Assembly (NCBI GenBank): GCA_965213935.1
Contig: CBDCAO010000012.1
Location: forward strand, 1,302,001-1,366,000
Direction: 5' to 3'
Length of the DNA: 64,000 nucleotides
Source: Bin52 sp965213935
Lineage (GTDB): Bacteria; Pseudomonadota; Alphaproteobacteria; Thalassobaculales; Thalassobaculaceae
Shown here: positions 45,204 through 58,849 of the stretch, one piece after another
Layout: the number at the start of each line of letters is the position of its first letter
How positions within the stretch are numbered: the stretch's first letter is position 1
Notes under the pieces: generated by a model
Database searches by the model: none
What the model was told of the DNA's origin: nothing
What the model saw: the letters and a program-made list of their open reading frames with translations, nothing else
Translations under genes and position numbers: made by a program

Positions 45204-45556
45204 TCACCGTCCTCGACCGCTACACCATCGACGATCTGGTGCGCGGCAACAGGGAGCTGCGCACGTTCGTCATGGGCGATCCGGCCGACGAACTTCCTTC
45301 CGATGCCGGGCCGCCGGGCGGCGCTACCGCTCCCCGCCTTCCACGACCGGGCGCGGCGCAGGAACACGCCGGGATCGTCCAGCCAGTGCCGATAGCCAAT
45401 CCGCCCGCCGTCGGTGAACCGGGCAAGGCGCTGAAAAACGCGGTCAATGCCGGAGCAGGAACTTGAGCGGCGAATCCGCATGTTCACGGCTCGGACGATG
45501 CGCCAGAGAGCGGGAGATTGATTCCAGCCGGTTACGCTGCGATGGCAGAAGGCGCA
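45204..45556. other. Unassigned debris between the IS4 relic and the DUF5615 toxin
   Basis: A minus-strand open frame of about 100 codons (45185–45487) has coding-like residues such as VFQRLARFTDGGRIGYRHW, but I recognise no family. It is probably a gene fragment. Confidence 0.35.
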
Positions 45557-45886
45557 CTATTCGCGAACGGCGAAATCGTAGTGTTGGCCCGCCTCGATTT
45601 GCTTGATTGCCGCAGCGATCCTGTCGACCGCGGAGAGCAGTGCGGACCAGCGGTTATCGTCCAACGCAATGACGGCGATCGACAATGGTGCCTGTTCGCG
45701 AGCGAGGCGCTTGTCAGTCGTGAGCAACACCGCAAACACTTCGCTCCGTGCGCGATCCAGCAATTCGGAGTCGGTGAGGGCGCTCCAGTTGTGAAACATC
45801 GCGCTCTCCACGGAGATGCCATCGAGCGCTTCTCGCAGGGGCCGTCTCAGGCGGGGGGATAGTCCATAATCGAGGAGCACCTTCAT
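45557..45886 (-). CDS. DUF5615 PIN-like toxin
   Basis: 109 residues. It starts MKVLLDYGLSPRLRRPL, with the acidic Asp of a PIN-like fold. It continues with SALTDSELLDRA and VLLTTDKRLAREQ, matching the family's LLDxxL…D..LL..A…L.T.D pattern. It is the usual partner of DUF433 antitoxins and starts 6 bases after its DUF433 partner. A putative type II toxin with RNase activity, not proven for this family member. Confidence 0.8.
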   Translation of the reverse strand: MKVLLDYGLSPRLRRPLREALDGISVESAMFHNWSALTDSELLDRARSEVFAVLLTTDKRLAREQAPLSIAVIALDDNRWSALLSAVDRIAAAIKQIEAGQHYDFAVRE

Positions 45887-45892
45887 GTGCGA

Positions 45893-46183
45893 TCAGATGC
45901 CGGCGGTCGGCCGTTGGTCCTGAGGAATTGCCTTGCTGGCGCAAAGCGAGTGCCCGGCAGCGCGCAGCACGGCTGCGGCTGCGTCCCGGTCGATCTGAAA
46001 TTCGCGCACGAAGTCTTCGAGAGAAACTCCATCGGCCAGCCAGTCGAACAGTTGCTGCACGGGCAGCCGGCTGCCGCGAAAGCAGGGAACGCCGCTCATT
46101 CGTCCGGGGTCCACCCAAACCGCTTGCTCAAGTGTCATCGGCCGATCCGGTCTAGAACTGGCCAGGGTCGTCATTGGAGGCAC
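45893..46183 (-). CDS. DUF433 antitoxin
   Basis: 96 residues if GTG 46183 is used; ATG 46174 or 46138 are alternatives. The DUF433 core is VWVDPGRMSGVPCFRGSRLP and VQQLFDWLADGVSLEDFVRE, matching the usual 'GxPCIxGTRIPV … WLxxGxSxEEI' shape. Such proteins pair with PIN-like or DUF5615 toxins, as here. The pair is next to tRNA-fMet. Confidence 0.8.
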   Translation of the reverse strand: MPPMTTLASSRPDRPMTLEQAVWVDPGRMSGVPCFRGSRLPVQQLFDWLADGVSLEDFVREFQIDRDAAAAVLRAAGHSLCASKAIPQDQRPTAGI

Positions 46184-46393
46184 CCACTGTCATGCCATCG
46201 CAAGCTTCGATTTCGGCAAACTATGGCAGGGGCACCAGATGCGCCAGCACGGAAGCCATGAAGCAGCTTCCAGGGGGTGCCAAAACCGACGAATTCGACA
46301 TCGGTCATCGGCCCATAAGACCCCGTGAGAGTGATTCCCGGTGTTTGCCGCTCGTTTGCCAGATCGAACGCGTCAGCATCCTGCAAAGGAAAA

Positions 46394-46422
46394 GCGCCGC
46401 TAAACGGTTGGTTTAGCGGCGC
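46394..46422 (-). terminator. rRNA operon terminator
   Basis: A perfect 12-bp stem (GCGCCGCTAAAC / GTTTAGCGGCGC) with a 5-base loop. On the minus strand it is followed by TTTTCC, on the plus strand by TTTTT, so it can stop transcription from both sides. It ends the rRNA operon just after tRNA-fMet. Confidence 0.9.
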
Positions 46423-46426
46423 CTTT

Positions 46427-46504
<78 letters not shown>

Positions 46505-46574
46505 ATGCCGAGTGGGAGTCTTGGTTGGGAGTCTTGGTTGCGAGTATTGGTTGTCGAGTGAGCGCATCGTTCCG

Positions 46575-46690
46575 GCCTGGCGACGACCTACTCTCCCACG
46601 TCTTGAGACGCAGTACCATCGGCGCGGAGGGGTTTCACGGCCGAGTTCGGGATGGGATCGGGTGGGGGACCCTCGCCATGGCCACCAGGC
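46575..46690 (-). rRNA. rrf: 5S ribosomal RNA
   Basis: 116 nucleotides. It begins GCCTGGTGGCCATGGCGAGG, has the conserved CCCGATCCCATCCCGAACTC segment and ends pairing with its own start (GTCGCCAGGC). It follows 23S by about 42 bases on the minus strand. Confidence 0.95.
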
Positions 46691-46732
46691 CGGAGCGATG
46701 CGCTGTTGGGGGTGTTTTCCAGTGAGCGATGT

Positions 46733-49482
<2,750 letters not shown>

Positions 49483-49732
49483 CATCGCACACGGGAAAAC
49501 ACCCGTGCTGCAAAGATGCTTCTCACGTTCCCGGAACACACACCCCATACCCCCGGCACAACAACACCGGATACCCAGGGCACATGTCCCAGTCTACACC
49601 TCACTTCACACTGTCAAACACCGTCGCCGTGCACACACGGCAAAAACCACTCCCCCGCAAACAGGACACGGCACCTCCTTGCCACACCCCGCATCCGTCA
49701 CCATGCCTCACCATGCCACAACCACCACGCAC

Positions 49733-49809
49733 TGGTGGGCCAGGGAAGACTTGAACTTCCGACCTCACGCTTATCAAGCGCGCGCTCTGACCAACTGAGC
49801 TACTGGCCC
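49733..49809 (-). tRNA. tRNA-Ile (GAU)
   Basis: 77 nucleotides including CCA, with GGGCCAG/CTGGCCC acceptor stem, anticodon loop CTTGATAAG and T-arm TTCAAGT. In the 16S–23S spacer it is nearest to 23S, three bases from tRNA-Ala. Confidence 0.97.
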
Positions 49810-49812
49810 TCC

Positions 49813-49888
49813 TGGTGGAGGCGATCGGACTCGAACCGACGACCTGCGGCTTGCAAAGCCGCCGCTCTCCCAGCTGAGCTACGCCCCC
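49813..49888 (-). tRNA. tRNA-Ala (UGC)
   Basis: 76 nucleotides including CCA. Acceptor stem GGGGGCG/CGCCTCC gives the G3·U70 identity pair. Anticodon loop is TTTGCAA. It is nearest to 16S, so the spacer order is 16S–Ala–Ile–23S. Confidence 0.97.
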
Positions 49889-50015
49889 GGTCCGCGCCAG
49901 GCCTGACAACCCGAGCCACCCGGCTCGTCGCACCACACCCGCGTGATCACACCCGGGACGGTGACGGACGGGAAGGGATGCGCCGGCGGCGCCGCAGCCG
50001 AAGCGCGGTCATCCG

Positions 50016-51525
<1,510 letters not shown>

Positions 51526-51909
51526 GAATACCGCAGCCCCCAGCTCCATCTCAAAACCCGACACTGCACCGCCAGAGCCAGCACTTCACAGCCGACACCA
51601 CCAGCACACAACCGAATCCAAAAAGACAGAAACCGAAAACACGGTCTCAATAGAGCCCGTCCTGCGTTATGGCAAACACCAAAACAAATGGTGATCACCA
51701 TCACGCGTGTACTCCTCGACACACTCAGCACTCCAAACCCGGTCACACACTCAAACGTCACCAGACACGAAACGCCAATGCGCCGATGCGATACGACGGA
51801 CTGTCCATCATGACCTCAAACCCCAGACCACGACGCCGTCCGCGCATCCCTTCCTCTCATCACTATGTCAAATATCAACGCTGCAACCAAAGGCGCAGCA
51901 GGGATGCGG
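51526..51909 (-). other. Leader of the rRNA operon
   Basis: About 380 bases between the promoter and 16S, AT-richer than its surroundings, with CA-rich repeats. It should hold processing stems and antitermination boxes; I could not place these precisely. No protein gene. Confidence 0.6.
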
Positions 51910-51939
51910 CTTATACGGGGAACCTCCCGGGCCTGTCAA
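51910..51939 (-). promoter_or_regulatory. rRNA operon promoter
   Basis: Consensus −35 TTGACA (complement of 51934–51939) and −10 TATAAG (complement of 51910–51915), 18 bases apart, directed at 16S. A second possible TTGACA lies further downstream near 51865–51872 but lacks a good −10. Confidence 0.8.
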
Positions 51940-52394
51940 ACGGTTTTCTTAGGTTTTTCGCGTGCGCCGATATTCGGGACCCGGGAGCCCCGCGGATCGG
52001 CCTCGGCTCCGCCTGGAACGGAAGGGGAGGCCAGGTCGAGCCCTCTCGATCCAGCCTGGCCGCAAGCAACGCGTTCAGCGCGGCGACCGGGCACGGAGCC
52101 CGGATGTCTGCCTCTCCGGGGAGCGCCTGCGTCACACGCCGAAACCATCCGGCAGGCGCGAAACGGACACCGGAGCAAGCCTGCCCCGTCACCAGTGCCC
52201 GGGGGAAGCGGCCATCGGCAAATTCAATGAGGCGCCAGGGACGCAGGCTGTTGCGTCCGGCAATCCTCGCGGCTATAAGCCCGCAACCATCCATGGATGA
52301 GATCCGTGCCGCGGCTGAACGGGCATGCCCGGCCGGACCATGTCGCGGGCCCTGCCCGCCGACACTCTCGGAACAGAGACACGGGGGAGTGAAA
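51940..52394. other. Intergenic region between divergent rRNA and rpmI operons
   Basis: About 450 bases without a recognisable gene. It must contain the rpmI promoter and any L20-binding autoregulatory leader; a specific structure was not identified. Confidence 0.4.
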
Positions 52395-52592
52395 ATGCCC
52401 AAGCTCAAGTCGAAGAGCGGCGCCAAGAAGCGATTTCGTACCACCGGCACCGGAAAGATCCTGCGCAACTATGCCTGCAAGCGTCATGGTATGCGCAAGC
52501 GGCCCATGGACATGAAGCGCGCAACCCGCGGCACGACCACCCTGTCGGCAGCCGACGGCAAGATCGTGCGCAAATTCCTTCCGTACCTGTAG
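52395..52592 (+). CDS. rpmI: 50S ribosomal protein L35
   Basis: 65 residues, very basic: MPKLKSKSGAKKRFRTTGTG and later RHGMRKRPMDMKR, ending VRKFLPYL. The ATG at 52395 has GGGGGAG upstream. First gene of the rpmI–rplT–pheS–pheT run. infC, its usual upstream neighbour, is 11 kb away on the other strand. Confidence 0.96.
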   Translation: MPKLKSKSGAKKRFRTTGTGKILRNYACKRHGMRKRPMDMKRATRGTTTLSAADGKIVRKFLPYL

Positions 52593-52604
52593 GGAGACAG
52601 TGCC

Positions 52605-52985
52605 ATGGCGCGTGTCAAGCGGGGAACGACAGCCCATGCCCGCCACAAGAAGGTGGTCAGCCGGGCCAAGGGCTACTACGGACGGCGCAAGAACGTGTTC
52701 CGCGTCGCGGTTCAGGCTGTGGAAAAGGCGGCGCAGTACGCCTACAGGGACCGACGGGTACGCAAGCGGCAGTTCCGTGCTCTGTGGATCCAGCGCATAA
52801 ACGCCGGCGCCCGAACCCACGGGCTGACCTATTCCCAGTTCATGAACGGTTTGCACAGGGCGGGCATAGCGGTCGACCGCAAGGTCCTGGCAGATCTCGC
52901 CGTCAGCGAGCCGGTTGCCTTCGAGGGGCTGGTTGACCAGGCCCGGGCAGCGCTTGAACAGGCGGAGCCGTCGGCAACCGGCTGA
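52605..52985 (+). CDS. rplT: 50S ribosomal protein L20
   Basis: 126 residues, slightly longer than the typical 117–120. Begins MARVKRGTTAHARHKKVVSR and has AKGYYGRRKNVFRVA and TYSQFMNGLHRAGIAVDRK. The extra residues are at the C-terminus (EQAEPSATG). It starts 12 bases after rpmI. L20 is also the autoregulator of this operon in many bacteria. Confidence 0.97.
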   Translation: MARVKRGTTAHARHKKVVSRAKGYYGRRKNVFRVAVQAVEKAAQYAYRDRRVRKRQFRALWIQRINAGARTHGLTYSQFMNGLHRAGIAVDRKVLADLAVSEPVAFEGLVDQARAALEQAEPSATG

Positions 52986-53017
52986 CACGAGCCGGAGCGA
53001 GCCGCACGGGCGGGATC

Positions 53018-54094
53018 ATGCAGGATACCCACAGCCTGAGGCAGGAACTGCTGGAAAGCATCGGTTCTGCCACCGATCTCGAGGCGCTCGAGCAGCTTCG
53101 AGTGACAACCCTGGGGCGCCGCGGCCGCATCACCGACCTGATGCGACAGCTCGGAACGCTCTCGCCGGAGCTCCGGCGCTCCCGCGGTCAGGACCTCAAC
53201 CGGTTGAAGACCGACGTGGAGGCCGCGCTTGAGGAACGCAGGCAGGCAATGGCGGACCGCGCCCTGGAGTCACGCCTGCTGGAGGAACAGGTCGACATCT
53301 CCCTGCCGGCCAGGCCGGAACGTCGGGGCATGGTGCACCCGATCAGCCAGACGATCGATGCCCTGACCGCCCTGTTCTGCGAAATGGGTTTCACGGTCGT
53401 CGAAGGCCCGCACATCGAAACCGACTACTACAATTTCACGGCGCTGAACATTCCGCCGGAGCACCCGGCGCGCCAGGAACAGGACACCTTCTATCTGCCA
53501 CCCGACCCGACCGGGATCCCCCGGGTGCTGCGCACCCACACGTCACCGGTCCAGGTCCGCGTCATGGAACGGACTACGCCACCGATCCGGATCATCGTCC
53601 CGGGCAGGACGTTCCGCTCCGACCACGATGCCACCCACTCGCCGATGTTCCACCAGGTCGAGGGGCTGGTGATCGACAGGTCCACCCATATGGGACATCT
53701 CAAGGGGTGTCTCATTGATTTCTGTCGCGCGTTTTTCGGTGTTGACGACCTGCCGGTACGGTTCCGGCCCAGCTATTTTCCGTTCACCGAACCGTCGGCT
53801 GAAGTCGATATCGGTTGTACCCGTACCGGAGGCGAACTGCGTATCGGTCCGGGCGACGACTGGCTCGAAATTCTCGGGTCGGGAATGGTCCACCCCCGCG
53901 TCCTCGCGAACTGCGGCATTGACCCCGACATCTACCAGGGATTCGCGTTCGGCATGGGGATCGAGCGGATCGCGATGCTGAAGTACGGGATCCCGGATCT
54001 GCGGGCCTTCTACGACTGTGACCTGCGCTGGTTGCGCCACTACGGATTCCTGCCGTTGCAAATTCCGACGGTTCCGGGGGGAATCGATCGATGA
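53018..54094 (+). CDS. pheS: Phenylalanyl-tRNA synthetase alpha subunit
   Basis: 358 residues, class II core. N-terminal coiled coil, then GFTVVEGPHIETDYYNF, the motif-2 region FRSDHDATHSPMFHQVEG and motif 3 GFAFGMGIERIAMLKYGI. It overlaps pheT by four bases (ATGA, 54091–54094). Confidence 0.97.
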   Translation: MQDTHSLRQELLESIGSATDLEALEQLRVTTLGRRGRITDLMRQLGTLSPELRRSRGQDLNRLKTDVEAALEERRQAMADRALESRLLEEQVDISLPARPERRGMVHPISQTIDALTALFCEMGFTVVEGPHIETDYYNFTALNIPPEHPARQEQDTFYLPPDPTGIPRVLRTHTSPVQVRVMERTTPPIRIIVPGRTFRSDHDATHSPMFHQVEGLVIDRSTHMGHLKGCLIDFCRAFFGVDDLPVRFRPSYFPFTEPSAEVDIGCTRTGGELRIGPGDDWLEILGSGMVHPRVLANCGIDPDIYQGFAFGMGIERIAMLKYGIPDLRAFYDCDLRWLRHYGFLPLQIPTVPGGIDR

Positions 54095-56487
54095 AGTTCA
54101 CCCTGTCGTGGCTCGGTGACCATCTCGATACCAATGCCAGCCTGGACGAGATCTGTGCGCGCCTGCCCATGCTCGGGCTTGAGGTCGAGTCGGTCGAGGA
54201 CCGCGCTCGCGACCTCGCCCCGTTCATCGTCGGCCTTGTCGTCGACGCCAGGCCACATCCCGATGCCGACCGTCTGCAGCTGTGTGAAGTCGACACCGGT
54301 GCCGAACGGGTTCAGGTGGTCTGCGGTGCGCCCAACGCGCGAACCGGCATGAAAGGCGTGTTCGCGCCGGCCGGTGTGACCATTCCCGGGACCGGACTGG
54401 CGCTCAGGAAGAGCACCATTCGCGGTCAGGCCTCCAACGGCATGCTCTGCTCCGAACGCGAGATGGGGCTGTCCGACGAACACGACGGCATCATCGAGTT
54501 GCCCGATGACGCCCCGGTAGGCGCCGCGTTTGCCACCGTCGCCGGGCTCGATGATCCGGTGATTGAAGTCGCCATCACTCCTGACCGCGCCGACTGTCTC
54601 GGGGTTCGCGGAATCGCCCGCGACCTTGCTGCCGCGGGGCTGGGCTCGCTCAGGCCGCTTCGCTGCGATCCGGTTGCCGGCAGCTTCACCAGCCCGATCG
54701 TGTGGCGGGTGGATCTCCCGCGCACGGATCTTGCTCCGTTTGTCGTCGGCCGCTGTTTCCGGGGCGTGCGCAACGGACCGAGCCCCGGCTGGTTGCGCAA
54801 GCGCCTGCAGGCCATCGGCCTGCGCCCGATCTCAGCCTTGGTCGACATCACCAACTACGTGATGATGGACCTCGGCCGGCCGCTGCACGCCTATGACGCC
54901 GACCGGGTCGACGGCGACATCTTCATCAGGATGGCCCGACCGGGAGAATCCTACACGGCGCTCGACGGCCACACCTACCGGTTCGACGAGGACATGATCG
55001 TCATTGGCGACGATCACGGGGTCGACGACCTGGCCGGCATCATGGGTGGCATGCGCACGGGCTGCGGTCCGGATACCTGCACCATGTTCCTTGAAGCCGC
55101 GGTGTTCGACCCGGTCACGACCGCGGCAACCGGGCGCAAGCTCGGGATCCTCAGCGATGCGCGCTACCGCTTCGAGCGCGGTCTTGACCCCACGTCGCCA
55201 CTGTGGGGAACAGAGGTTGCAACCCGTCTGATACTCGAGATCTGCGGCGGCGAGGCCAGCGACCTGGTGGTGCATGGCAGCGAACCGGCGTGGCAACGGA
55301 CCTGCACCCTGCGCCACGACCGGACCGGGAACTTGACCGGTGTCGAGGTCTCGACCGACGACTCGGAGCGAATTCTCACCGACCTCGGGTTCGGCGTGAC
55401 ACGGTCGGGAAGGGACCTCGTCTGCTCCGTGCCGCCGTGGCGTGGCGACATCGACGGGGAGGCCGACCTGGTGGAGGAAGTAGTGCGTATCCACGGATAC
55501 GATCACATCCCCGCCATTTCGCTGCGCGGTGTCGAAACCGTCCCGGCTCCCGCCCTGACGGAGTCGCAATCCAAGGCCCGCCTGGCGCGCCGCATCCTCG
55601 CCTCCCGCGGCTTGATGGAAGCGGTGACCTTTTCGTTCGTCTCGACGCGACTGGCTGACTGCTTTGGCGGCACCGACACGGAGTTGCGCCTGATCAACCC
55701 GATCAGTGCCGATCTCGACGTGATGCGGCCTTCGCTGCTTCCGAACCTGCTCGCGGCAGCAATTCGCAACAGCAACATGGCCGAACCCGACCTGGCCCTG
55801 TTCGAGGTCGGGCCGCAGTACGATGATCCGACACCGCACGGGCAGGTCGAGGTCGCCGCCGGGATCCGGACCGGGCGGACGTCCGATCGCGACTGGACCC
55901 GCAGCGCCCGGCCCTGCGACCTGTTCGACGCCAAGGCCGACGCCCTGGCACTGCTTGAGGATCTCGGAGCTCCCGTGGCCAATCTCGAGGTCTCCCGGGA
56001 TGCGCCGCACTGGTACCACCCTGGGCGAGCCGGATGTCTGCGCCTGGGTGCCAGCGTACTGGCACGGTTCGGCGAGGTGCATCCACGTATCCTGCAGCTC
56101 TTCGATCTGCGCGGCCCGGTCGTTGCGTTCGAGGTGATGCTGGACATGTTGCGTCCACCGCGCCGCAAGGGCCCGGCCCGGCCCGCCATTAGCCTCTCAC
56201 CGTTCCAGCCCGTCACCCGGGACTTTGCCTTCATTGTCGACAAGCCGGTTCCGGCAACCGCGGTTCTGAGAGCTGTCCGCGCTGCCGATCGGAACCTGAT
56301 CACTTCGGTCAGCCTGTTCGACGACTACGTCGGCGAGGGAATTCCGCAGGGAACCAGGTCGCTGGCAGTCGCGGTCACCCTTCAGCCCCGAAACGCCACC
56401 CTGAGCGAAGACGACCTGCAGACCGTCGCGAAGCGGATCGAGAACCGGGTCGCGCGGGATACCGGGGGGACCCTGCGCCGCGGGTAA
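54091..56487 (+). CDS. pheT: Phenylalanyl-tRNA synthetase beta subunit
   Basis: 798 residues. The N-terminal EMAP-like tRNA-binding domain contains HPDADRLQLCEVDTG. The B3/B4 editing domain holds ALVDITNYVMMDLGRPLHAY, the B5 domain is followed by the catalytic-like core (NPISADLDVMRPSLLPNLL), and the anticodon-binding FDX-ACB domain ends FQPVTRDFAFIVDKPVPA … at the C-terminus. Completes the heterotetramer with PheS. Confidence 0.97.
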   Translation: MKFTLSWLGDHLDTNASLDEICARLPMLGLEVESVEDRARDLAPFIVGLVVDARPHPDADRLQLCEVDTGAERVQVVCGAPNARTGMKGVFAPAGVTIPGTGLALRKSTIRGQASNGMLCSEREMGLSDEHDGIIELPDDAPVGAAFATVAGLDDPVIEVAITPDRADCLGVRGIARDLAAAGLGSLRPLRCDPVAGSFTSPIVWRVDLPRTDLAPFVVGRCFRGVRNGPSPGWLRKRLQAIGLRPISALVDITNYVMMDLGRPLHAYDADRVDGDIFIRMARPGESYTALDGHTYRFDEDMIVIGDDHGVDDLAGIMGGMRTGCGPDTCTMFLEAAVFDPVTTAATGRKLGILSDARYRFERGLDPTSPLWGTEVATRLILEICGGEASDLVVHGSEPAWQRTCTLRHDRTGNLTGVEVSTDDSERILTDLGFGVTRSGRDLVCSVPPWRGDIDGEADLVEEVVRIHGYDHIPAISLRGVETVPAPALTESQSKARLARRILASRGLMEAVTFSFVSTRLADCFGGTDTELRLINPISADLDVMRPSLLPNLLAAAIRNSNMAEPDLALFEVGPQYDDPTPHGQVEVAAGIRTGRTSDRDWTRSARPCDLFDAKADALALLEDLGAPVANLEVSRDAPHWYHPGRAGCLRLGASVLARFGEVHPRILQLFDLRGPVVAFEVMLDMLRPPRRKGPARPAISLSPFQPVTRDFAFIVDKPVPATAVLRAVRAADRNLITSVSLFDDYVGEGIPQGTRSLAVAVTLQPRNATLSEDDLQTVAKRIENRVARDTGGTLRRG

Positions 56488-56497
56488 CCACGCCGCC

Positions 56498-57274
56498 CTA
56501 CCGGCTCTCCACCGTAACGAACCGCAGCCTCGCACCCCAGAACTCGACGGCGGTCAAGGTCCCGCTGATCACCGCGCCGGTGTCGATACCGATCCGGTGG
56601 GCGCGCACGGGCGGATCCGCGACCGGGCCCTCGACGGTGTGGCCGTGCACGACGAGGAACGGGAACGGCCAGTGGTCCGGTTCCAGGAACGGCGTGCGGA
56701 TCCACATCAGCGCATCGCGACTCTGCTCCTCGTAGGGCACCCGCGGGTCCACTCCCGCATGGGCAAACACCAGCTCACCGATCCGGTAGACCGGTGCCAT
56801 GTCGGCCAGCAGATCGAGAACGGCGTGCGGGAGCCTGGCCCGAAGCTCCCGCATGAGCCCGTCGACGGTGCCGAGGTTCCCGATACCCATGTCCTGCCAG
56901 GTCGCAAGGCCGCCGTTGTGCGCCCAGACCATGGCATCGTGACGGGTAAGAGTCCCGGCGACCGCCCGTACCAGCCAGTCGTCATGATTGCCGATCAGTG
57001 CGACATCCTGTACGCGGCGGTTTGGCGCCAGTGACGCCAGACCGTCGGCAGCCATCATCAGGCACTCGAGTGAACGGGGACCACGATCGATCAGATCGCC
57101 GAGCAGGATGCAGGTTGTCTGTCCGGGCTCCAACTCCTCCACGTCACGCGCAAGCGCCCGGTACATTGCCTCGAGATGATCCGAACACCCGTGAACATCC
57201 CCGATGGCCGTCACCAGAAACCCCTCTGGAGTCGGCTTCGGGTTGTCCCGCCACTGCGTACGCCTGATCCGCAT
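56498..57274 (-). CDS. Serine/threonine-type metallophosphatase
   Basis: 258 residues of the PPP-like calcineurin fold. Metal-binding motifs are AIGDVHGC, LLGDLIDRGPRS and LIGNHDDWL, then a later HAGVDP and VVHGHTV. Bacterial members act on phosphoproteins or on dinucleoside tetraphosphates. Start ATG 57274 precedes MRIRRTQW; the long upstream open frame is an antisense shadow. Convergent with pheT, 10 bases apart. Confidence 0.88.
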   Translation of the reverse strand: MRIRRTQWRDNPKPTPEGFLVTAIGDVHGCSDHLEAMYRALARDVEELEPGQTTCILLGDLIDRGPRSLECLMMAADGLASLAPNRRVQDVALIGNHDDWLVRAVAGTLTRHDAMVWAHNGGLATWQDMGIGNLGTVDGLMRELRARLPHAVLDLLADMAPVYRIGELVFAHAGVDPRVPYEEQSRDALMWIRTPFLEPDHWPFPFLVVHGHTVEGPVADPPVRAHRIGIDTGAVISGTLTAVEFWGARLRFVTVESR

Positions 57275-57361
57275 CGGGACCCCGAATGACTGTTTGAACG
57301 CCTGTTGTCGGCACAGTAACATGGTCATCCATCGACAACGCTGGACGCCGGGAGGACCCCG

Positions 57362-58177
57362 ATGCGCCTTACAGTGGAACAGAAGACACGCTATGCCCAG
57401 GACGGATTCCTGGTTCTTCCGAACCTCCTGTCCGCAGACGAGGTCGCGATCCTGACCGAGGAAACCGAGCGCCTGCGTCATGTCGAGGCGGACGGCATCT
57501 TTCGGGAAGGCCGCGACGGACAGGCCAAGACAATGTTCGGCATGCACCGGCCCGGTCAGCCGACCTGGTCGGCTGCCTACCGAGGACTTGCCTGCCTGCC
57601 CCGAACGCTCGGGGTCGCCGGCCAGCTGCTCGACGACACGCAGCTCTACCTGCATCACTGCAAGACGAACATGAAACCGTCGATCGAGGGCACGGTGTGG
57701 CACTGGCATCAGGACTTCGGGACGTGGCACCTCGACGGCATCGCTGAACCCCGACTGGCAACCCTGATGATCATGCTCGATCGGGCAACCGAAATCGGTG
57801 GTTGCCTGTACATGCTTCCGGGCAGTCATCGAGCCGGTCGTCTCGATCCCTACTTCGACGAATCAACCGTCTACCGCTTCTGGGCAACTCCGGCCGACCG
57901 CGTAAAGGCCATGATGCGCCAGCTGCCTGCCCCGGTTGCAATCACCGGCGCGCCTGGCACGGGCGTCATCTTCCATTGCAACACGCTGCACTCATCGGGA
58001 CACAACCTCTCCGGCCACGACAGGTGGCAGGTCTACCTCTGTTACAATCACTGCTCGAACCGGCCCTGCGATGTCGAGAACCCGCGCCCGGACTACGTGC
58101 GCTCCCGGGACTGGACCCCGCTTGAACCCGCGGCCGACAGTGCCATCGTCGATTCCCGTCAGCCTGTTCCGGCGTGA
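57362..58177 (+). CDS. Phytanoyl-CoA dioxygenase (PhyH) family protein
   Basis: 271 residues of the Fe(II)/2-oxoglutarate cupin fold. The metal motif HxD is in WHWHQDFGTWH and the distal His in NTLHSSGHNLSGHDRW. The beginning TVEQKTRYAQDGFLVLPNLL is characteristic. Ectoine hydroxylases share this pattern, but no ectoine genes are near. The substrate is undetermined. Confidence 0.88.
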   Translation: MRLTVEQKTRYAQDGFLVLPNLLSADEVAILTEETERLRHVEADGIFREGRDGQAKTMFGMHRPGQPTWSAAYRGLACLPRTLGVAGQLLDDTQLYLHHCKTNMKPSIEGTVWHWHQDFGTWHLDGIAEPRLATLMIMLDRATEIGGCLYMLPGSHRAGRLDPYFDESTVYRFWATPADRVKAMMRQLPAPVAITGAPGTGVIFHCNTLHSSGHNLSGHDRWQVYLCYNHCSNRPCDVENPRPDYVRSRDWTPLEPAADSAIVDSRQPVPA

Positions 58178-58180
58178 CTG

Positions 58181-58849
58181 TCACCGCTCGCTCTTGCGCA
58201 ATAGCCCGCACACCGCGAGCGCCAGGATCCACGTCATGAGCGCGGCCTGCACCACATTGCCCGGAAACCGGATGCCGTTCACCACGTGATGGAAGCCGGC
58301 AAGGACGGCTGGCTTGACCGCCGCGACAGTCCTGACGGGCCAGCGCAGGAAGCAACACCGCGGCGAGAAGGGCGGCGATGAAGGCCACGTCTCCAGAGAC
58401 GAGGGCACGGTTTCGGAGACACTGTTCCCCGGCACGCAGGCCGGCGAGAACGGTCCTTCGCCACCGCATCGCACGATGGTCTTCGCTCGAACCCGGCCGG
58501 TCCGGTTCTCGAGCGCGCCGCGGACCAGCAAGCCGGGACCGATCGCGAACACCAGGACGACGGACATAATGTGCCTCGACCGCAAGAACGGCAACCGTCC
58601 TCCGGTCGCCAGCGAGATGTGGACCGGGACCAGGAAGCCGACGACGGTCACCATGGCGAGGGAGCGAAAGAACCGGTCGACGGCCGCAAGGACCGCGGTG
58701 GCCCGCAGCAGGAACCCGTTCGCCTCGGTATGCACGAGGAACGACGCGCCGAGGTCATGGCCCGGAACTCCCGTGAACAGGACCGGGAGCGGAACCGTCG
58801 GGACCGACAGGGCGGCGAGGGCGCGGTCAGGAAGCCGGTGCGACGTCAA
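58181..58849 (-). pseudogene. PAP2-type phosphatase, frameshifted and missing catalytic residues
   Basis: Hydrophobic helices and the motif-1 region GPGLLVRGALENRTGRVRAK are recognisable, but the Lys and RP of KxxxxxxRP have changed. The motif-2 segment ALVSGDVAFIAALLAAVLL is in a different frame from both flanks. In the motif-3 region, HVVNGIRFPGNVVQAALM, the essential His and Asp are replaced by Arg and Asn. An intact member would be an inner-membrane lipid phosphatase (LpxE-like). Adjacent to a GT39 gene, so once perhaps part of lipid A or sugar-lipid processing. Confidence 0.7.
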
